Assembly (NCBI GenBank): GCA_963787345.1
Contig: CAWBCW010000026.1
Span: 496,001-560,000, forward strand
From: Bacillus_BD sp963787345
Lineage (GTDB): Bacteria; Bacillota; Bacilli; Bacillales; Cytobacillaceae
DNA: 64,000 nucleotides
Reading direction: 5' to 3'
In this document: in pieces, positions 16,677 through 25,628 of the stretch
How the letters are laid out: every line of letters starts with the position of its first letter
Position numbering within the stretch: position 1 is the first letter of the stretch
The notes under the pieces: generated by a model
Told to the model about the DNA's origin: nothing
The model's input: only the letters and a program-made list of their open reading frames with translations
Databases searched by the model: none
Program-made: the position numbers and the translations under genes

Positions 16677-18226
16677 GTATCTTTTCTATACTACTTTTTC
16701 TAGGGATCATTTTATTAACTTTATTTATCACATATCTCTCTTCAAAGAAGACAAAGAGCACGAGTGATTTTTATACAGCTGGAGGAGGACTTACTGCTAC
16801 TCAAAACGGTTTGGCTGTAGCGGGTGATTTTATGTCCGCGGCTTCCTTTTTAGGGATTACAGGAGCAATTGCTTTAATTGGATTCGATGGTTTTTATATG
16901 AGTATTGGAAACCTAATCGGTTTTCTATTTTTAATGTATTTAGTTGCAGAACCGATGCGGAATTTAGGGAAATACACACTAGCTGATATGATTACATCCC
17001 GTTTTCCTTCCAACAAAGTTCGCGGTACGGCAGCAGCCAGTACATTAGTCATTTCAATTTTTTATATGATCGCCCAATTGGTTGGTGGCGGCGGACTGAT
17101 TAGTTTAATGCTGGGAATCGATTATTGGATGGCCGTTGCCATTGTCGGTGTTTTGATGACTGTATATGTTATTTTTGGTGGAATGACGGCAACGAGCTGG
17201 GTGCAAATAATAAAAGCAATCCTTCTACTTGGTGGATCGTTTGTCTTAACCTTTTTAGTTTTTTCTAAATTTGACTTTAGCATCATCCAAATGTTCCAAC
17301 ATATTAAAACGGCGAGTCCATTTGGGGCTGAATTAGCGAACCCAGGCAACAAGTACAGCAATGGTTTGGATATGATTTCCCTTAATATGGCACTTGTCTT
17401 TGGGGTAGCAGGATTACCTCATTTGCTTATCCGCTTTTTCACGGTAAAGGATGCAGTGACAGCTAGAAAATCAGTGTTCTACTCTACATGGTTTATTGGT
17501 GCGTTTTTCCTAATGGTTGTCCTCCTTGGATTTGGAGCTACCTCCTTTGTGGGATGGGACAATATCGTAGCAGCTAATCCTGCTGGAAATATGGCTGCTC
17601 CAATGTTAGCGTTAGCAGTTGGCGGAGATTTCCTATTTGCTTTCATTTCAGCCGTTGCTTTTGCGACGATTCTCGCTGTTGTTTCGGCTCTTGTGTTAAC
17701 ATCGGCATCTGCCTTCGCCCATGATATATATGGACAAATTATCAAAAAGGGAAATATTACGGAAAAGCAACAAATGAAAGTAGCGCGTATTTCCTCTATT
17801 GCCGTGGCGGCTACGTCGATTCTTTTAGCATTAGCAGCTCAGAATTTAAACGTAGCGTTTTTATCCGTCTTAGCCTTGGGGATTGCGGCGAGTGCAAACC
17901 TTCCGGTCATGTTATTTACAATCTATTGGAAGCGGTTTAACGCAACAGGTGCAGTAACGGGAATGCTCGTTGGATTAATTAGCTCAGTCATCCTCGTTTT
18001 ATTGAGCCCAAATGTATGGAGTCCAGAAGCCGGTGCAGCTATCTTAACTGGTGACCCATTATTTCCATTAGCAAATCCGACTATCCTAACCGTTCCATTA
18101 GGATTCCTCGGGGCTTATCTAGGAACAGTTTTATCATCTAAAAAGAGTGCTTCTGCAGGTCGCTATGAAGAAGTACTATTCAAATCTAATACAGGTTTTG
18201 GAATAAGTGCTCCTGAAGAACATTAA
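16673..18226 (+). CDS. Sodium:solute symporter family transporter (YwcA/ActP-like)
   Basis: 517 residues with about 13 membrane spans. The N-terminal TKSTSDFYTAGGGLTATQNG and AGDFMSAASFLGITG are the hallmark of the acetate/propionate branch of the SSS family, which imports short monocarboxylates with sodium. Overlap with the DUF485 gene makes a two-gene operon, as for ywcB-ywcA and yjcH-actP. A repeat copy follows 8 bases after the stop and can serve as terminator. Substrate (acetate or similar) is inferred from family. Confidence 0.9.
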   Translation: MSIFSILLFLGIILLTLFITYLSSKKTKSTSDFYTAGGGLTATQNGLAVAGDFMSAASFLGITGAIALIGFDGFYMSIGNLIGFLFLMYLVAEPMRNLGKYTLADMITSRFPSNKVRGTAAASTLVISIFYMIAQLVGGGGLISLMLGIDYWMAVAIVGVLMTVYVIFGGMTATSWVQIIKAILLLGGSFVLTFLVFSKFDFSIIQMFQHIKTASPFGAELANPGNKYSNGLDMISLNMALVFGVAGLPHLLIRFFTVKDAVTARKSVFYSTWFIGAFFLMVVLLGFGATSFVGWDNIVAANPAGNMAAPMLALAVGGDFLFAFISAVAFATILAVVSALVLTSASAFAHDIYGQIIKKGNITEKQQMKVARISSIAVAATSILLALAAQNLNVAFLSVLALGIAASANLPVMLFTIYWKRFNATGAVTGMLVGLISSVILVLLSPNVWSPEAGAAILTGDPLFPLANPTILTVPLGFLGAYLGTVLSSKKSASAGRYEEVLFKSNTGFGISAPEEH

Positions 18227-18234
18227 TCTAAATT

Positions 18235-18291
18235 AAGGGATCTAACCCCGTGCATGAAAGCATTAACGCAGCCGGGGCAGATCCCTTTTTT
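18235..18291 (+). repeat. Dispersed palindromic repeat
   Basis: Arms GGGATCTAACCCCG and CGGGGCAGATCCC around loop CATGAAAGCATTAACG, flanked by A- and T-runs. The arm sequence differs from the consensus on both sides in matching fashion, showing compensatory change. Confidence 0.88.
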
Positions 18292-18371
18292 GCTTTTTCT
18301 ATTTAGAATAATGAGTTAATAACATTCAGAAATTTCAGGAATAATATATAAAAGAAGGATTTATAAAACTT

Positions 18372-18417
18372 TTGTAGAATAGTAATTTGCGAATAAAAAC
18401 TTTACATTATTCTACAA
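18372..18417. promoter_or_regulatory. Widely spaced inverted repeat upstream of 18444 gene
   Basis: TTGTAGAATA, 26 bases, TATTCTACAA: a perfect 10-bp inverted repeat ending 26 bases before the start codon. Could be an operator that loops or a long hairpin. Confidence 0.45.
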
Positions 18418-18443
18418 TATTGTTTGCGAAGGGATAAGATAAA

Positions 18444-18986
18444 ATGATTCAAAGAATTAGAGTAAATCTTGAGGAAATCGAATCAATGCTATATTTCTGG
18501 CAGGCTACGAATGATAAGGAAAAGGTTGCAGAGTCATATCTTCACGAAATAGGAGCTATGCCAGGAATAATGGCTTCTTACGATGATGAGTTTAATGCAG
18601 AATCGGTTCGTAAGGTTTTAAGTGCAATTACGAATAGAGAAATTCTATCACAAAAGACAAAGAAAGAAGCTCGTTTTTGGAATAATAACATGTGGATGAT
18701 GGAAGATTTAAGCCATACAGATACGATGGTAAAGCCGCTTAAAAAGCTTAATATAGACGATATGATTGAAGAGATAAAGACTGCTGAAGGAAGTTCAAAG
18801 TATGAAGAACTGGAAGTAAGATTCTCGCCGCTACATATGGATGAATATTTAATTAAGGGAAACATGCTTGTCATAAATTTCTTTAGAGTGATGCCATCAT
18901 TGGAAGATGAAGAAAGTGCAACAATTGGCGGAAAGCCGATAAAGGATTTTATAAAAGAAAAACTTGAAGAGTTATTGAAAAAGTAA
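18444..18986 (+). CDS. Hypothetical protein, 180 aa
   Basis: Soluble, charged protein beginning MIQRIRVNLEEIESMLYFWQ and ending in a helical EKLEELLKK. I recognise no catalytic motif. Segment ARFWNNNMWMMEDLSHTDTM and the middle KLNIDDMIEEIKTAEG look structured, so it is a real gene, with AAGGG upstream. The inverted repeat at 18372-18417 suggests dedicated regulation. Followed by a clear terminator at 18994. Confidence 0.75.
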   Translation: MIQRIRVNLEEIESMLYFWQATNDKEKVAESYLHEIGAMPGIMASYDDEFNAESVRKVLSAITNREILSQKTKKEARFWNNNMWMMEDLSHTDTMVKPLKKLNIDDMIEEIKTAEGSSKYEELEVRFSPLHMDEYLIKGNMLVINFFRVMPSLEDEESATIGGKPIKDFIKEKLEELLKK

Positions 18987-18993
18987 ATTCATC

Positions 18994-19030
18994 AAAACAT
19001 GACAATCTAATAATGATCGTCATGTTTTTT
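18994..19030 (+). terminator. Rho-independent terminator
   Basis: AAAACATGAC / GTCATGTTTT with a 15-base loop and T-run, 8 bases after the stop of the 18444 gene. Confidence 0.8.
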
Positions 19031-19254
19031 AGTGAACAACCTGTTAAATTATACACTATCAAAAAAGTCTTCTAACTCCTCTGAGCAGCCAGATGAATTT
19101 GCTCGAAAAAAGCGGATATACCCTTTAGTCATCCAACTGGATGGTTACATAAGAGCTTAATTGTTTTACCATAATAATCAGAGGTTGATAGGAGTGGCAT
19201 CTACCAGGAATGGGAGTGTCGCTTTTGGATTTATATATGTGAAGGAGAATTTAG

Positions 19255-19593
19255 ATGGTAGTGAAGTTTATTTTGCCATTGTTAGCGGTCATTGGGGGAA
19301 TGACACTAGCAGCACAAGGACAAATTAATGGCGGTTTAGGGAAAAAGATTGGGATTATTGAAGGTTCATTTGTGAGTTTTGCTGTGGGGACGTTGGCATT
19401 ATTATTTATTTTATTATTTTTCGGGAACGGGAATATTTCAGCTGTTGGAACCGTACCAAAGTGGCAACTGATTGGGGGATTACTGGGAGCCTTCTTTGTA
19501 ATGGTTCAAATTATGGTTGTCCCTAAAATTGGTGTCTCCACTACTTTAATTGCTGTTATCATTGGACAACTAGTTTTTGGAGCAATCAGATAA
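19255..19593 (+). pseudogene. Truncated DMT/DUF606 (YdcZ-like) transporter
   Basis: 112 residues. LPLLAVIGGMTLAAQGQINGGLGK, EGSFVSFAVGTLAL and WQLIGGLLGAFFVMVQIM are typical of the small DUF606 drug/metabolite transporters. Usual proteins run about 140-150 residues and carry a last membrane helix after the GQLVFGAII region; here the frame stops just after GQLVFGAIR. No continuation is visible in the other frames, so this looks like a 3' truncation. A good GAAGGAG ribosome site remains. Confidence 0.6.
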
Positions 19594-19798
19594 AGCATAT
19601 TGAATATGGAAAATCGAAATCTTGCTTTGATATACTACTATTTTCAATTTTTACTATTTCTAATTCCATTTCTCTGATTTTTAACTCATGTTTCAATTCC
19701 ATTGTTTTTCTTTTTAATTCATATTTCTTTTTGTTTTCATACCCATAATAAAGAAGACTAAGCCCTATAATAATTGTGAAGTAGAACCACCAATCCAC
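19586..19798 (-). CDS. Small membrane-anchored protein, 70 aa
   Basis: One N-terminal membrane span (WWFYFTIIIGLSLLYYG) followed by a charged coiled-coil-like tail (KYELKRKTMELKHELKIREMELEIVK). Start is a GTG at 19798 with a weak ribosome site. The 3' end overlaps the truncated transporter by 8 bases on the opposite strand. The layout resembles small Bacillus membrane proteins of unknown role. Confidence 0.5.
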   Translation of the reverse strand: MDWWFYFTIIIGLSLLYYGYENKKKYELKRKTMELKHELKIREMELEIVKIENSSISKQDFDFPYSICFI

Positions 19799-19873
19799 GA
19801 ATTTTCACTTCGTTTTTTTTATTTAGTCTCTGTTATTTTAAATACCAGGTAGACATATTCCGCTGGCCCTCAA

Positions 19874-20635
19874 TTAATGCGTGACGTCCCTTTTAAGAAA
19901 AACAAGCCATGCACTTCCTAAATAGATAATTAAGTAAGTAATGAGGATTGTGAGTGAAAATGGGAACGTCATCCCTTCAAATAACGGTTGACCTCCAAAG
20001 TATTGTTGAAAGTTCGTATTTGTAAATACGAGATATTTTCCGACTCCTATTTTTGCTTCAGACATTAGCTGCACAACAATCCCTTCACTCAAGGCGAGGA
20101 GTAAGGGAAATCCTATCGCAAGAACACTGCTTCGAAAGATCGTTGAAATCGCAAAAGCTAAGGAAGAAATCATGATCACTTTAATCGAGCCGGTTACATA
20201 ATTAAGAGCTAAATCAAGAATCCAACGATCTGCTCCATCTATTTCGGTAAAACCAAATAACAGAATGCCAACAATCAACGATAGAACAAAATAGAAGATG
20301 ATCAAATACAAGCCGAATAATAGAGTCGTGAGATATTTAGAGAATAATATTTTCGAACGACTTGCAGGCCGAATTAATAAAAATATCGCTGTTCCTTGTT
20401 CAAATTCTTTTGACACCATCGTTCCTGCGATTGGGAGAATAAGAAGTTGAGCGACGAGCAAAAAGCCAGAGCTAAATGACAGAAATCCGATAAAGTTCTC
20501 ATCCACTCCTGCATGATTTACGATGTTTTTTTCAAACAATCCAATAAGTACTACAGCTAAAATGATTCCGCCAAAGATGAAATAGCTGCTTTTCTTATGT
20601 GAAATTTTTAGATGTTCTGCCTCAATTAACTTCAT
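19874..20635 (-). CDS. ABC-2 type permease
   Basis: 253 residues with about six spans. VSKEFEQGTAIFLLIRPASRSKILFSKYL is the typical cytoplasmic segment of bacitracin/lantibiotic-exporter-like permeases. Its ATG overlaps the stop of the ATPase gene by 4 bases. Together they form an exporter of unknown substrate; by analogy with BcrAB or immunity transporters, peptide antibiotics are possible. Confidence 0.87.
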   Translation of the reverse strand: MKLIEAEHLKISHKKSSYFIFGGIILAVVLIGLFEKNIVNHAGVDENFIGFLSFSSGFLLVAQLLILPIAGTMVSKEFEQGTAIFLLIRPASRSKILFSKYLTTLLFGLYLIIFYFVLSLIVGILLFGFTEIDGADRWILDLALNYVTGSIKVIMISSLAFAISTIFRSSVLAIGFPLLLALSEGIVVQLMSEAKIGVGKYLVFTNTNFQQYFGGQPLFEGMTFPFSLTILITYLIIYLGSAWLVFLKRDVTH

Positions 20636-21555
20636 ATTCGATCACCTGTTGTAATTTCTAAAAATTCTTCTTCGAGTGATTTAGAGATCACTTTGATTCC
20701 AAACACGGAAATATTATTTTGAACTAAGAGGCGATTAATCTCAGGAATTTCCTGTTTTGTCGCATTTACTTTTAATAGAGAATCGTTAATGGTGTCTCGA
20801 GTTAGTTGAAATCCTGCATCCTGTATGATTTTATATGCTTTTGTGTGATCATCCACTTCAAAATTCACATGACCTTGAAGTTTTGATTGATCCTCTTTAA
20901 CATCATTGACGTAGACCAATTCACCTTTCTGAATAATCGCTACTCGGTCACAAATGTCTTCAATTTCTTTTAACAAATGGGTCGCAATAACGATCGCCAC
21001 TTTTTCCTTTTTACTAATGGTCTGTAAATGCCCTCTTAATTCGTTGATTCCAGAAGGATCTAAGCCATTGGTTGGTTCATCTAATAATAGTAACTTTGGG
21101 TGATGTAATAGAGCTTGGGCAATGCCTAGTCGTTGCCGCATTCCAAGTGAGTAGGTGCCCACTTTTCGATGAATGTTCTTTTCTAAGTGAACTAACTCCA
21201 CAACTTCATCAATTCTTTCAACGGGTACCTTTTCATACATGAGTGAAAAAATCTTTAAGTTTTGAAATCCAGTCAGATAATCATAAAATTCCGGGTTCTC
21301 AACGATTGCCCCAACAGAACGGATTGCCTCTTTAAAGTTTTTATCGAGATCATGATGATTAATGAAGATTTTTCCTGAACTTTTTTTTACTAATCCGAGA
21401 ACGGAGCGAATGATGGTTGTTTTTCCTGATCCATTCGGTCCTAGCAATCCAAATAGTTCTCCCTCATTCACATCAAAAGTAATGTTAGATAATATTTGGT
21501 TCTTGCCAACAGATTTATGTAATCGGTCTATTCGCAAAATAACGTTATGATTCAT
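20632..21555 (-). CDS. ABC transporter ATP-binding protein (bacitracin-exporter-like)
   Basis: Walker A GPNGSGKTT, signature YSLGMRQRLGIAQAL, Walker B LLLLDEP with TNGLDPSG, and H-loop IATHLLKE. A C-terminal domain of about 80 residues follows. The start is uncertain: the frame is open to 21594, but ATG 21555 gives the usual N-terminus MNHNVILRIDRLHKS; GAGGAA is only 2-3 bases upstream, so GTG 21567 is an alternative. Forms an operon with the permease at 19874-20635. Confidence 0.88.
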   Translation of the reverse strand: MNHNVILRIDRLHKSVGKNQILSNITFDVNEGELFGLLGPNGSGKTTIIRSVLGLVKKSSGKIFINHHDLDKNFKEAIRSVGAIVENPEFYDYLTGFQNLKIFSLMYEKVPVERIDEVVELVHLEKNIHRKVGTYSLGMRQRLGIAQALLHHPKLLLLDEPTNGLDPSGINELRGHLQTISKKEKVAIVIATHLLKEIEDICDRVAIIQKGELVYVNDVKEDQSKLQGHVNFEVDDHTKAYKIIQDAGFQLTRDTINDSLLKVNATKQEIPEINRLLVQNNISVFGIKVISKSLEEEFLEITTGDRI

Positions 21556-21618
21556 TTCCTCACGCACTTTCTTGTAAGAACTGCCTATATACATTTAATA
21601 TTATACAGAAGAAATCGT

Positions 21619-21828
21619 TTATTGGATGTAATCAAATACTTTTTGAAAGCCAAAAGGCAATACAGAAATAAGTATTATACCTATTACAATTGAAAAAGTT
21701 GAAAGAACAATGAATTTCCGAAGTGATATCTCATTCCGCCTATGGGCAATAATGAATGCCTTCATCATAAAAAATACAGTAATAAATATAATGATCGCCG
21801 AAAAGACACTTATTAAAATAACTTCCAT
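21619..21828 (-). CDS. Small membrane protein, 69 aa
   Basis: Two predicted membrane spans (VILISVFSAIIIFITVFFMM and a second near residues 43-60) with a basic loop AHRRNEISLRK between them. The frame is open further upstream, but GGGAGG lies 6 bases before ATG 21828, with an adjacent ATG at 21831. It lies 63 bases upstream of the ABC ATPase gene on the same strand and may be its operon leader. Confidence 0.6.
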   Translation of the reverse strand: MEVILISVFSAIIIFITVFFMMKAFIIAHRRNEISLRKFIVLSTFSIVIGIILISVLPFGFQKVFDYIQ

Positions 21829-22095
21829 CATGTACCTCCCTCTATAAAAGTATTTTAACTCAAAAATCTCATCATTTGTCTGATTTATGAGTAAGGTAGG
21901 GATTGTTCCTTTGTACCTTTTCAGAACACTAAAGAGCCAATCCCTTAATATCACTGGGATTGGCTGTTCTTCCACTTGAGTTTATAGTTGGAGTATTTAT
22001 AGGTGGGTTAAAAACGAAGTATGCATTGCAGTTGTTTATAAAAAAACTAGTTCCGACAAAAGGTCGTAATTCTGGAGTTAAAATGTAGTAGAATC

Positions 22096-22182
22096 TTAAT
22101 GCTTAGTTCTTATATAACCTTTTGCATAATCTTCAAAAGTTTTTTTAGTATCATTAATAACTTCTATAATAAATTTTTTCAA
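22096..22182 (-). CDS. Candidate 28-aa peptide
   Basis: A short frame starting at TTG 22182 with GGGAGG 8 bases upstream, encoding a charged peptide from MKKFIIEVINDTKK to GYIRTKH. No signal peptide, so not a Phr-type pheromone. The ribosome site is as good as those of real genes nearby, but length gives little evidence. Confidence 0.35.
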   Translation of the reverse strand: MKKFIIEVINDTKKTFEDYAKGYIRTKH

Positions 22183-22387
22183 TTTATTTTCCTCCCTGTC
22201 GTATGTGTATTTCAATTATCTGATATATCGCAATCTTTATCAATGTCAGAGAAAACGGATACAATCGGGATGAAAGCGACAACAAGTGGGGGAAAAGCGG
22301 TTACTTCGCTAGTAATCTTAGAATTTCACTGTTTTACTTGAGTTATCTCGATTATTCATAGAAAGGTCAACTACTTGGATACATAGG

Positions 22388-22432
22388 ATAGCGGGATAAG
22401 GAATACCCTTATGTACCGCTATTTTCCATTTG
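22388..22432. terminator. Terminator hairpin of EamA gene
   Basis: ATAGCGG ... CCGCTAT with an inner ATAAGG/CCTTAT pairing, just beyond the stop of the minus-strand transporter gene. Confidence 0.55.
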
Positions 22433-22442
22433 TTTACTTAAC

Positions 22443-23327
22443 CTAACCCGCATGGTTTATTTGCTTTTGTCTCTGATATGTAGATAACAGGACCCCTCCT
22501 ACTATAAAAAGTGATCCTAAAGCTTCTATACTAGTTATCGGTTTGGATAGTAGAATCAATCCCATGATCATGGCTACAAAAGGTTCTAAATTGGATAAGA
22601 TGGAAGCTTTTGAAGCGTCGACAAATCGAATGTTGTGATTCCAAATAAGGTTGGCCAGACCGTGTACAATAACGGCAGTCCCAATTAGTAAAGTCCAATC
22701 CGATATTCTAGTACTGTATCGCACAGGTGTATCTAGTAAAAAGACGAACGGAATGGAAACAATAAAGCCTACAATATTTGAATATAAGGTAATGGTAAGT
22801 GGATCGATTCTATGTGAAAGAAGCCTTGTAATAATAATCATAATTGCAAAGGTGACCATCGTGATAACCATCCACAATAGACCTCTATCCAGATGTACAG
22901 TAGACAAGTCACCTCTAGTTACGACAAAGGTAATTCCTATAATGGCCACAATGGACCCTATTAACGTGCGAGTGGTTAATTTCTCTTTTAAAAAAGTTGC
23001 TGCTAAAAAGCCTGTTAAAATAGGAGTAGTTGCTAAAACTAAAGCAGATGTTGTAGGGTCAGCTGTTTGTAACCCCATAAAAAAGGACCACTGGTTAATA
23101 TATACTCCAACTATCCCTAAAAAAATGATTGCAAGTAAATCTTTATGACTTAAACGTTTAAAATGCTTTTTATATAAGGCGATTCCAACTAAAAAAAGTA
23201 GAATAAACAGTAGTCTTAGCATAGTTAAAAAAGTTGGTGAAAAATCTTGCACTAATATTTTTCCGAAGACAAAATTGCTTCCCCATACTAATACACAAAG
23301 AGTTAGCCAAATATATGCTTTTAACAT
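22443..23327 (-). CDS. EamA/DMT family transporter
   Basis: About 294 residues in two EamA repeats of five spans each. WGSNFVFGKILVQDFSP, MGLQTADPTTSALVLATTPIL and the second-repeat TAVIVHGLANLIWNHNIRF with ASILSNLEPFVAMIMG are typical. Drug/metabolite exporter, substrate unknown. AAAGGA lies 8 bases before ATG 23327; the upstream ATG 23336 abuts the same site, so 23327 is preferred. Monocistronic. Confidence 0.88.
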   Translation of the reverse strand: MLKAYIWLTLCVLVWGSNFVFGKILVQDFSPTFLTMLRLLFILLFLVGIALYKKHFKRLSHKDLLAIIFLGIVGVYINQWSFFMGLQTADPTTSALVLATTPILTGFLAATFLKEKLTTRTLIGSIVAIIGITFVVTRGDLSTVHLDRGLLWMVITMVTFAIMIIITRLLSHRIDPLTITLYSNIVGFIVSIPFVFLLDTPVRYSTRISDWTLLIGTAVIVHGLANLIWNHNIRFVDASKASILSNLEPFVAMIMGLILLSKPITSIEALGSLFIVGGVLLSTYQRQKQINHAG

Positions 23328-23336
23328 CCCTTTCAT

Positions 23337-23719
23337 CCTTTCTGGTAATAAAAACTAACTGTCCTATTCTATCTCTATGAAGTATTTTTGTATACATTTT
23401 TTGAGGGATAAAGTTATTACTTTGTTATCTTTTCTATGAATATGAGTCTGAACGACCAAACAAACGCCGATACAAGGTGAGTTTAAAGAAAATGGGGAAA
23501 AAGCCACTCCCTCGGCCAGTTAAAGTGTTAACACAGGAAAGGGATTGGCCTTTTTCAAGCATATTAAAGAATTTCTATTAACATCATTTCAATGTGTAGC
23601 AATTACCGAACTAACGAAAGATAGTAAAGAAATAAAATTGAAAAATACGAACAAATATTTCACGGTATTTCTTCTGGAATAAAAAAATCATAGAAATGTT
23701 GATTATGGAGGTATTGTAT
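23337..23719. other. Intergenic region with one repeat copy
   Basis: 383 bases between divergent genes, holding one dispersed repeat (23497-23555) and otherwise AT-rich promoter-type sequence. Confidence 0.4.
23497..23555 (+). repeat. Dispersed palindromic repeat
   Basis: GCCACTCCCT, loop CAGTTAAAGTGTTAACACAG, then AGGGATTGGC and a T-run. Between two divergent genes, so its place is not explained by termination of either. Confidence 0.8.
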
Positions 23720-24223
23720 ATGTATGTAACGATTACAGACTTTATTAGAGAATGGAATTGGGAGGCAACGCTGACTCAAAAGGTTTTGGAAGGTTTAACT
23801 GATGATTCATTGAAACAAAAGGTTTACCCAGAAGGACGTACTTTGGGAAGAATTGTTTGGCATTTCACAACGAATATTCTAGAATATTTAGCTCATTTCG
23901 GGCTGAAAGTAGATGAAGTAGAAAATGTAGAAAATGTCCCTAACTCGGCTAAAGAAATTGCTGAAACCTTTAAGCGTATAAGTTCTTCTGCAATTAAAGT
24001 AATTGAGGAACAATGGACAGACGAATCTTTAAAGGAAGTGCAAACTGCATTTGGTAGAGAAGAAACAAATGCTCGAATTTTAATGGGGCTAATTAAGCAT
24101 ATTGTTCATCATCGTGGACAAGTTACAATTCTTATGCGTCAAGCAGGGATAAAACCTTTTGGGGTTTATGGACCACCGAAAGAAGATTGGATTCACTTAG
24201 GCGTGGATAACCCACCACTTTAA
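23720..24223 (+). CDS. DinB family protein
   Basis: 167 residues of a four-helix bundle. The metal ligands appear as WHFTTN (His about 48) and HIVHHRGQ near residue 135. Many DinB/YfiT-like proteins are thiol-dependent S-transferases, but specificity is not predictable. The frame is open from 23696, but GGAGG lies 8 bases before ATG 23720. A very strong terminator follows. Confidence 0.85.
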   Translation: MYVTITDFIREWNWEATLTQKVLEGLTDDSLKQKVYPEGRTLGRIVWHFTTNILEYLAHFGLKVDEVENVENVPNSAKEIAETFKRISSSAIKVIEEQWTDESLKEVQTAFGREETNARILMGLIKHIVHHRGQVTILMRQAGIKPFGVYGPPKEDWIHLGVDNPPL

Positions 24224-24240
24224 CCAACAAGTTTGTTAGT

Positions 24241-24286
24241 AAAAGTTACGGGAGACCTAATATCTATTAGGTCTCCCGTAACTTTT
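24241..24286. terminator. Very strong bidirectional terminator
   Basis: 21-bp perfect stem (AAAAGTTACGGGAGACC at the left end, mirrored on the right) with 4-base loop ATCT, between the converging DinB and symporter genes. Confidence 0.9.
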
Positions 24287-24363
24287 AACCAAATATCAAC
24301 AATGTAGTTTAACAGGATCTTTACTTAAGAAAGGCGAGCATCACCTAGGGACAAGTACTCTCC

Positions 24364-25335
24364 CTATGATTTCACTGATTTTTGATCACCATTCTCTTGT
24401 TCTTCTAGTTTTTTAGATTTTTTTCCCCAATAATTTGCTAGAAAAGATCCGGATATATTATGCCAAACACTAAAGATCGCTCCTGGCACAGCTGCTAGTG
24501 GTGAAAAATGAGCCATTGCAAGTGCTGTTGCAAGACCGGAGTTTTGCATCCCCACTTCAATCGATACCGCTTTTTGATCTGTATAATCCAATTTAAACAG
24601 TTTTGCTGCAAAGAACCCAAGTAAATAGCCAAGCAGATTGTGTAAAATGACAACAGCTAAAATAAGTAATCCACTTTCAAGGATTTTCTCTTTACTCCCA
24701 CTAACAACCGCGGCAACAATTGCTACAATCCCAATAACGGATACTAATGGTAAAGCTTTAGCTCCTTTTTCAACTTGCTTGCTGAACAATGTCTTTGCAA
24801 TTAAGCCTAGAATGATTGGAATAAGAACAATGGTGACAACAGATTTAAACATAGCTCCTGCTGAAACCGGCAGCCACTGACTTGCCAACATGAGTGTAAT
24901 CGCAGGAGTTAATAATGGAGCTAAAAGAGTCGTACAAGAGGTAATGGTAACAGATAAAGCGGTATTTCCTCTTGCTAAAAATGTCATAACGTTCGAAGAT
25001 GTTCCTCCAGGACAGGCACCAACAAGAATGACTCCTACTGCGATTTCAGGTGGTAATCCAAGAAGTTTCGCTAAGCCAAATGCTAAAAGGGGCATGATGG
25101 TAAATTGAGCCACAATCCCAATTAGTACTTTTTTGGGATGACTAAATACTTCTTTAAAATCTGAAGCAGAAAGAGTCATCCCCATGCCGAACATAATAAT
25201 CCCTAGTAATAAACTAATATAAGAACCGATCCAAGTAAACCCTGTTGGAAACAGTAAGGCCAAAACGGCAAAAAGAATGACCCAATAGGCAAAAGTATTA
25301 CCTGCAAATGTACTAGCCTTCTCTAAAGCTCTCAT
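24364..25335 (-). CDS. Bile acid:sodium symporter family protein
   Basis: 323 residues, about ten spans. GMGMTLSASDFKEVFSHP, VGACPGGTSSNVMTFLARG and EVGMQNSGLATALA are hallmark segments of the BASS/YocS group; in bacteria these may carry pantoate, oxoacids or other organic anions with sodium. GGGGGGAG precedes ATG 25335 at good distance, so the longer frame to 25365 is rejected. Monocistronic. Confidence 0.9.
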   Translation of the reverse strand: MRALEKASTFAGNTFAYWVILFAVLALLFPTGFTWIGSYISLLLGIIMFGMGMTLSASDFKEVFSHPKKVLIGIVAQFTIMPLLAFGLAKLLGLPPEIAVGVILVGACPGGTSSNVMTFLARGNTALSVTITSCTTLLAPLLTPAITLMLASQWLPVSAGAMFKSVVTIVLIPIILGLIAKTLFSKQVEKGAKALPLVSVIGIVAIVAAVVSGSKEKILESGLLILAVVILHNLLGYLLGFFAAKLFKLDYTDQKAVSIEVGMQNSGLATALAMAHFSPLAAVPGAIFSVWHNISGSFLANYWGKKSKKLEEQENGDQKSVKS

Positions 25336-25560
25336 TTCTCTCCCCCCTAAATATATAAAGTTCATTATACTGAAAAGTCTATATTATTCAATCTTTTTTA
25401 TAAAGGAAGTATTTTTGCACTTTTTGGAAGGAGAATAGTAGGACAAGGGAAGAGCGACTATGCAATGTCGCAACATATAGCGGTTGGGATTTTCAAGTAA
25501 AAATCAATCATTCACTCTTAGCGAGTCTGGTAGGGGAACAGGTAACGGTGTCTTTAAGCG

Positions 25561-25621
25561 AAAAAAAGGATCAGTCCCCCAGTTTGCTAAAGCATTAACG
25601 CAACGAGGGACTGATCTTTTT
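25561..25621 (+). repeat. Dispersed palindromic repeat
   Basis: Near-consensus copy: GATCAGTCCCCCAG, loop TTTGCTAAAGCATTAACGCA, then GAGGGACTGATC and TTTTT. Adjacent to the stop of a minus-strand gene. Confidence 0.9.
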
Positions 25622-25628
25622 GTGTCTG

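Larger units (their letters stand above)
21829..22442. other. Intergenic region with hairpins and one tiny frame
   Basis: About 600 bases. It contains an inverted repeat at 21935-21965 (AGCCAATCCC/GGGATTGGCT), the candidate 28-codon frame at 22096-22182 and a terminator at 22388-22432. Nothing else is recognised. Confidence 0.4.
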
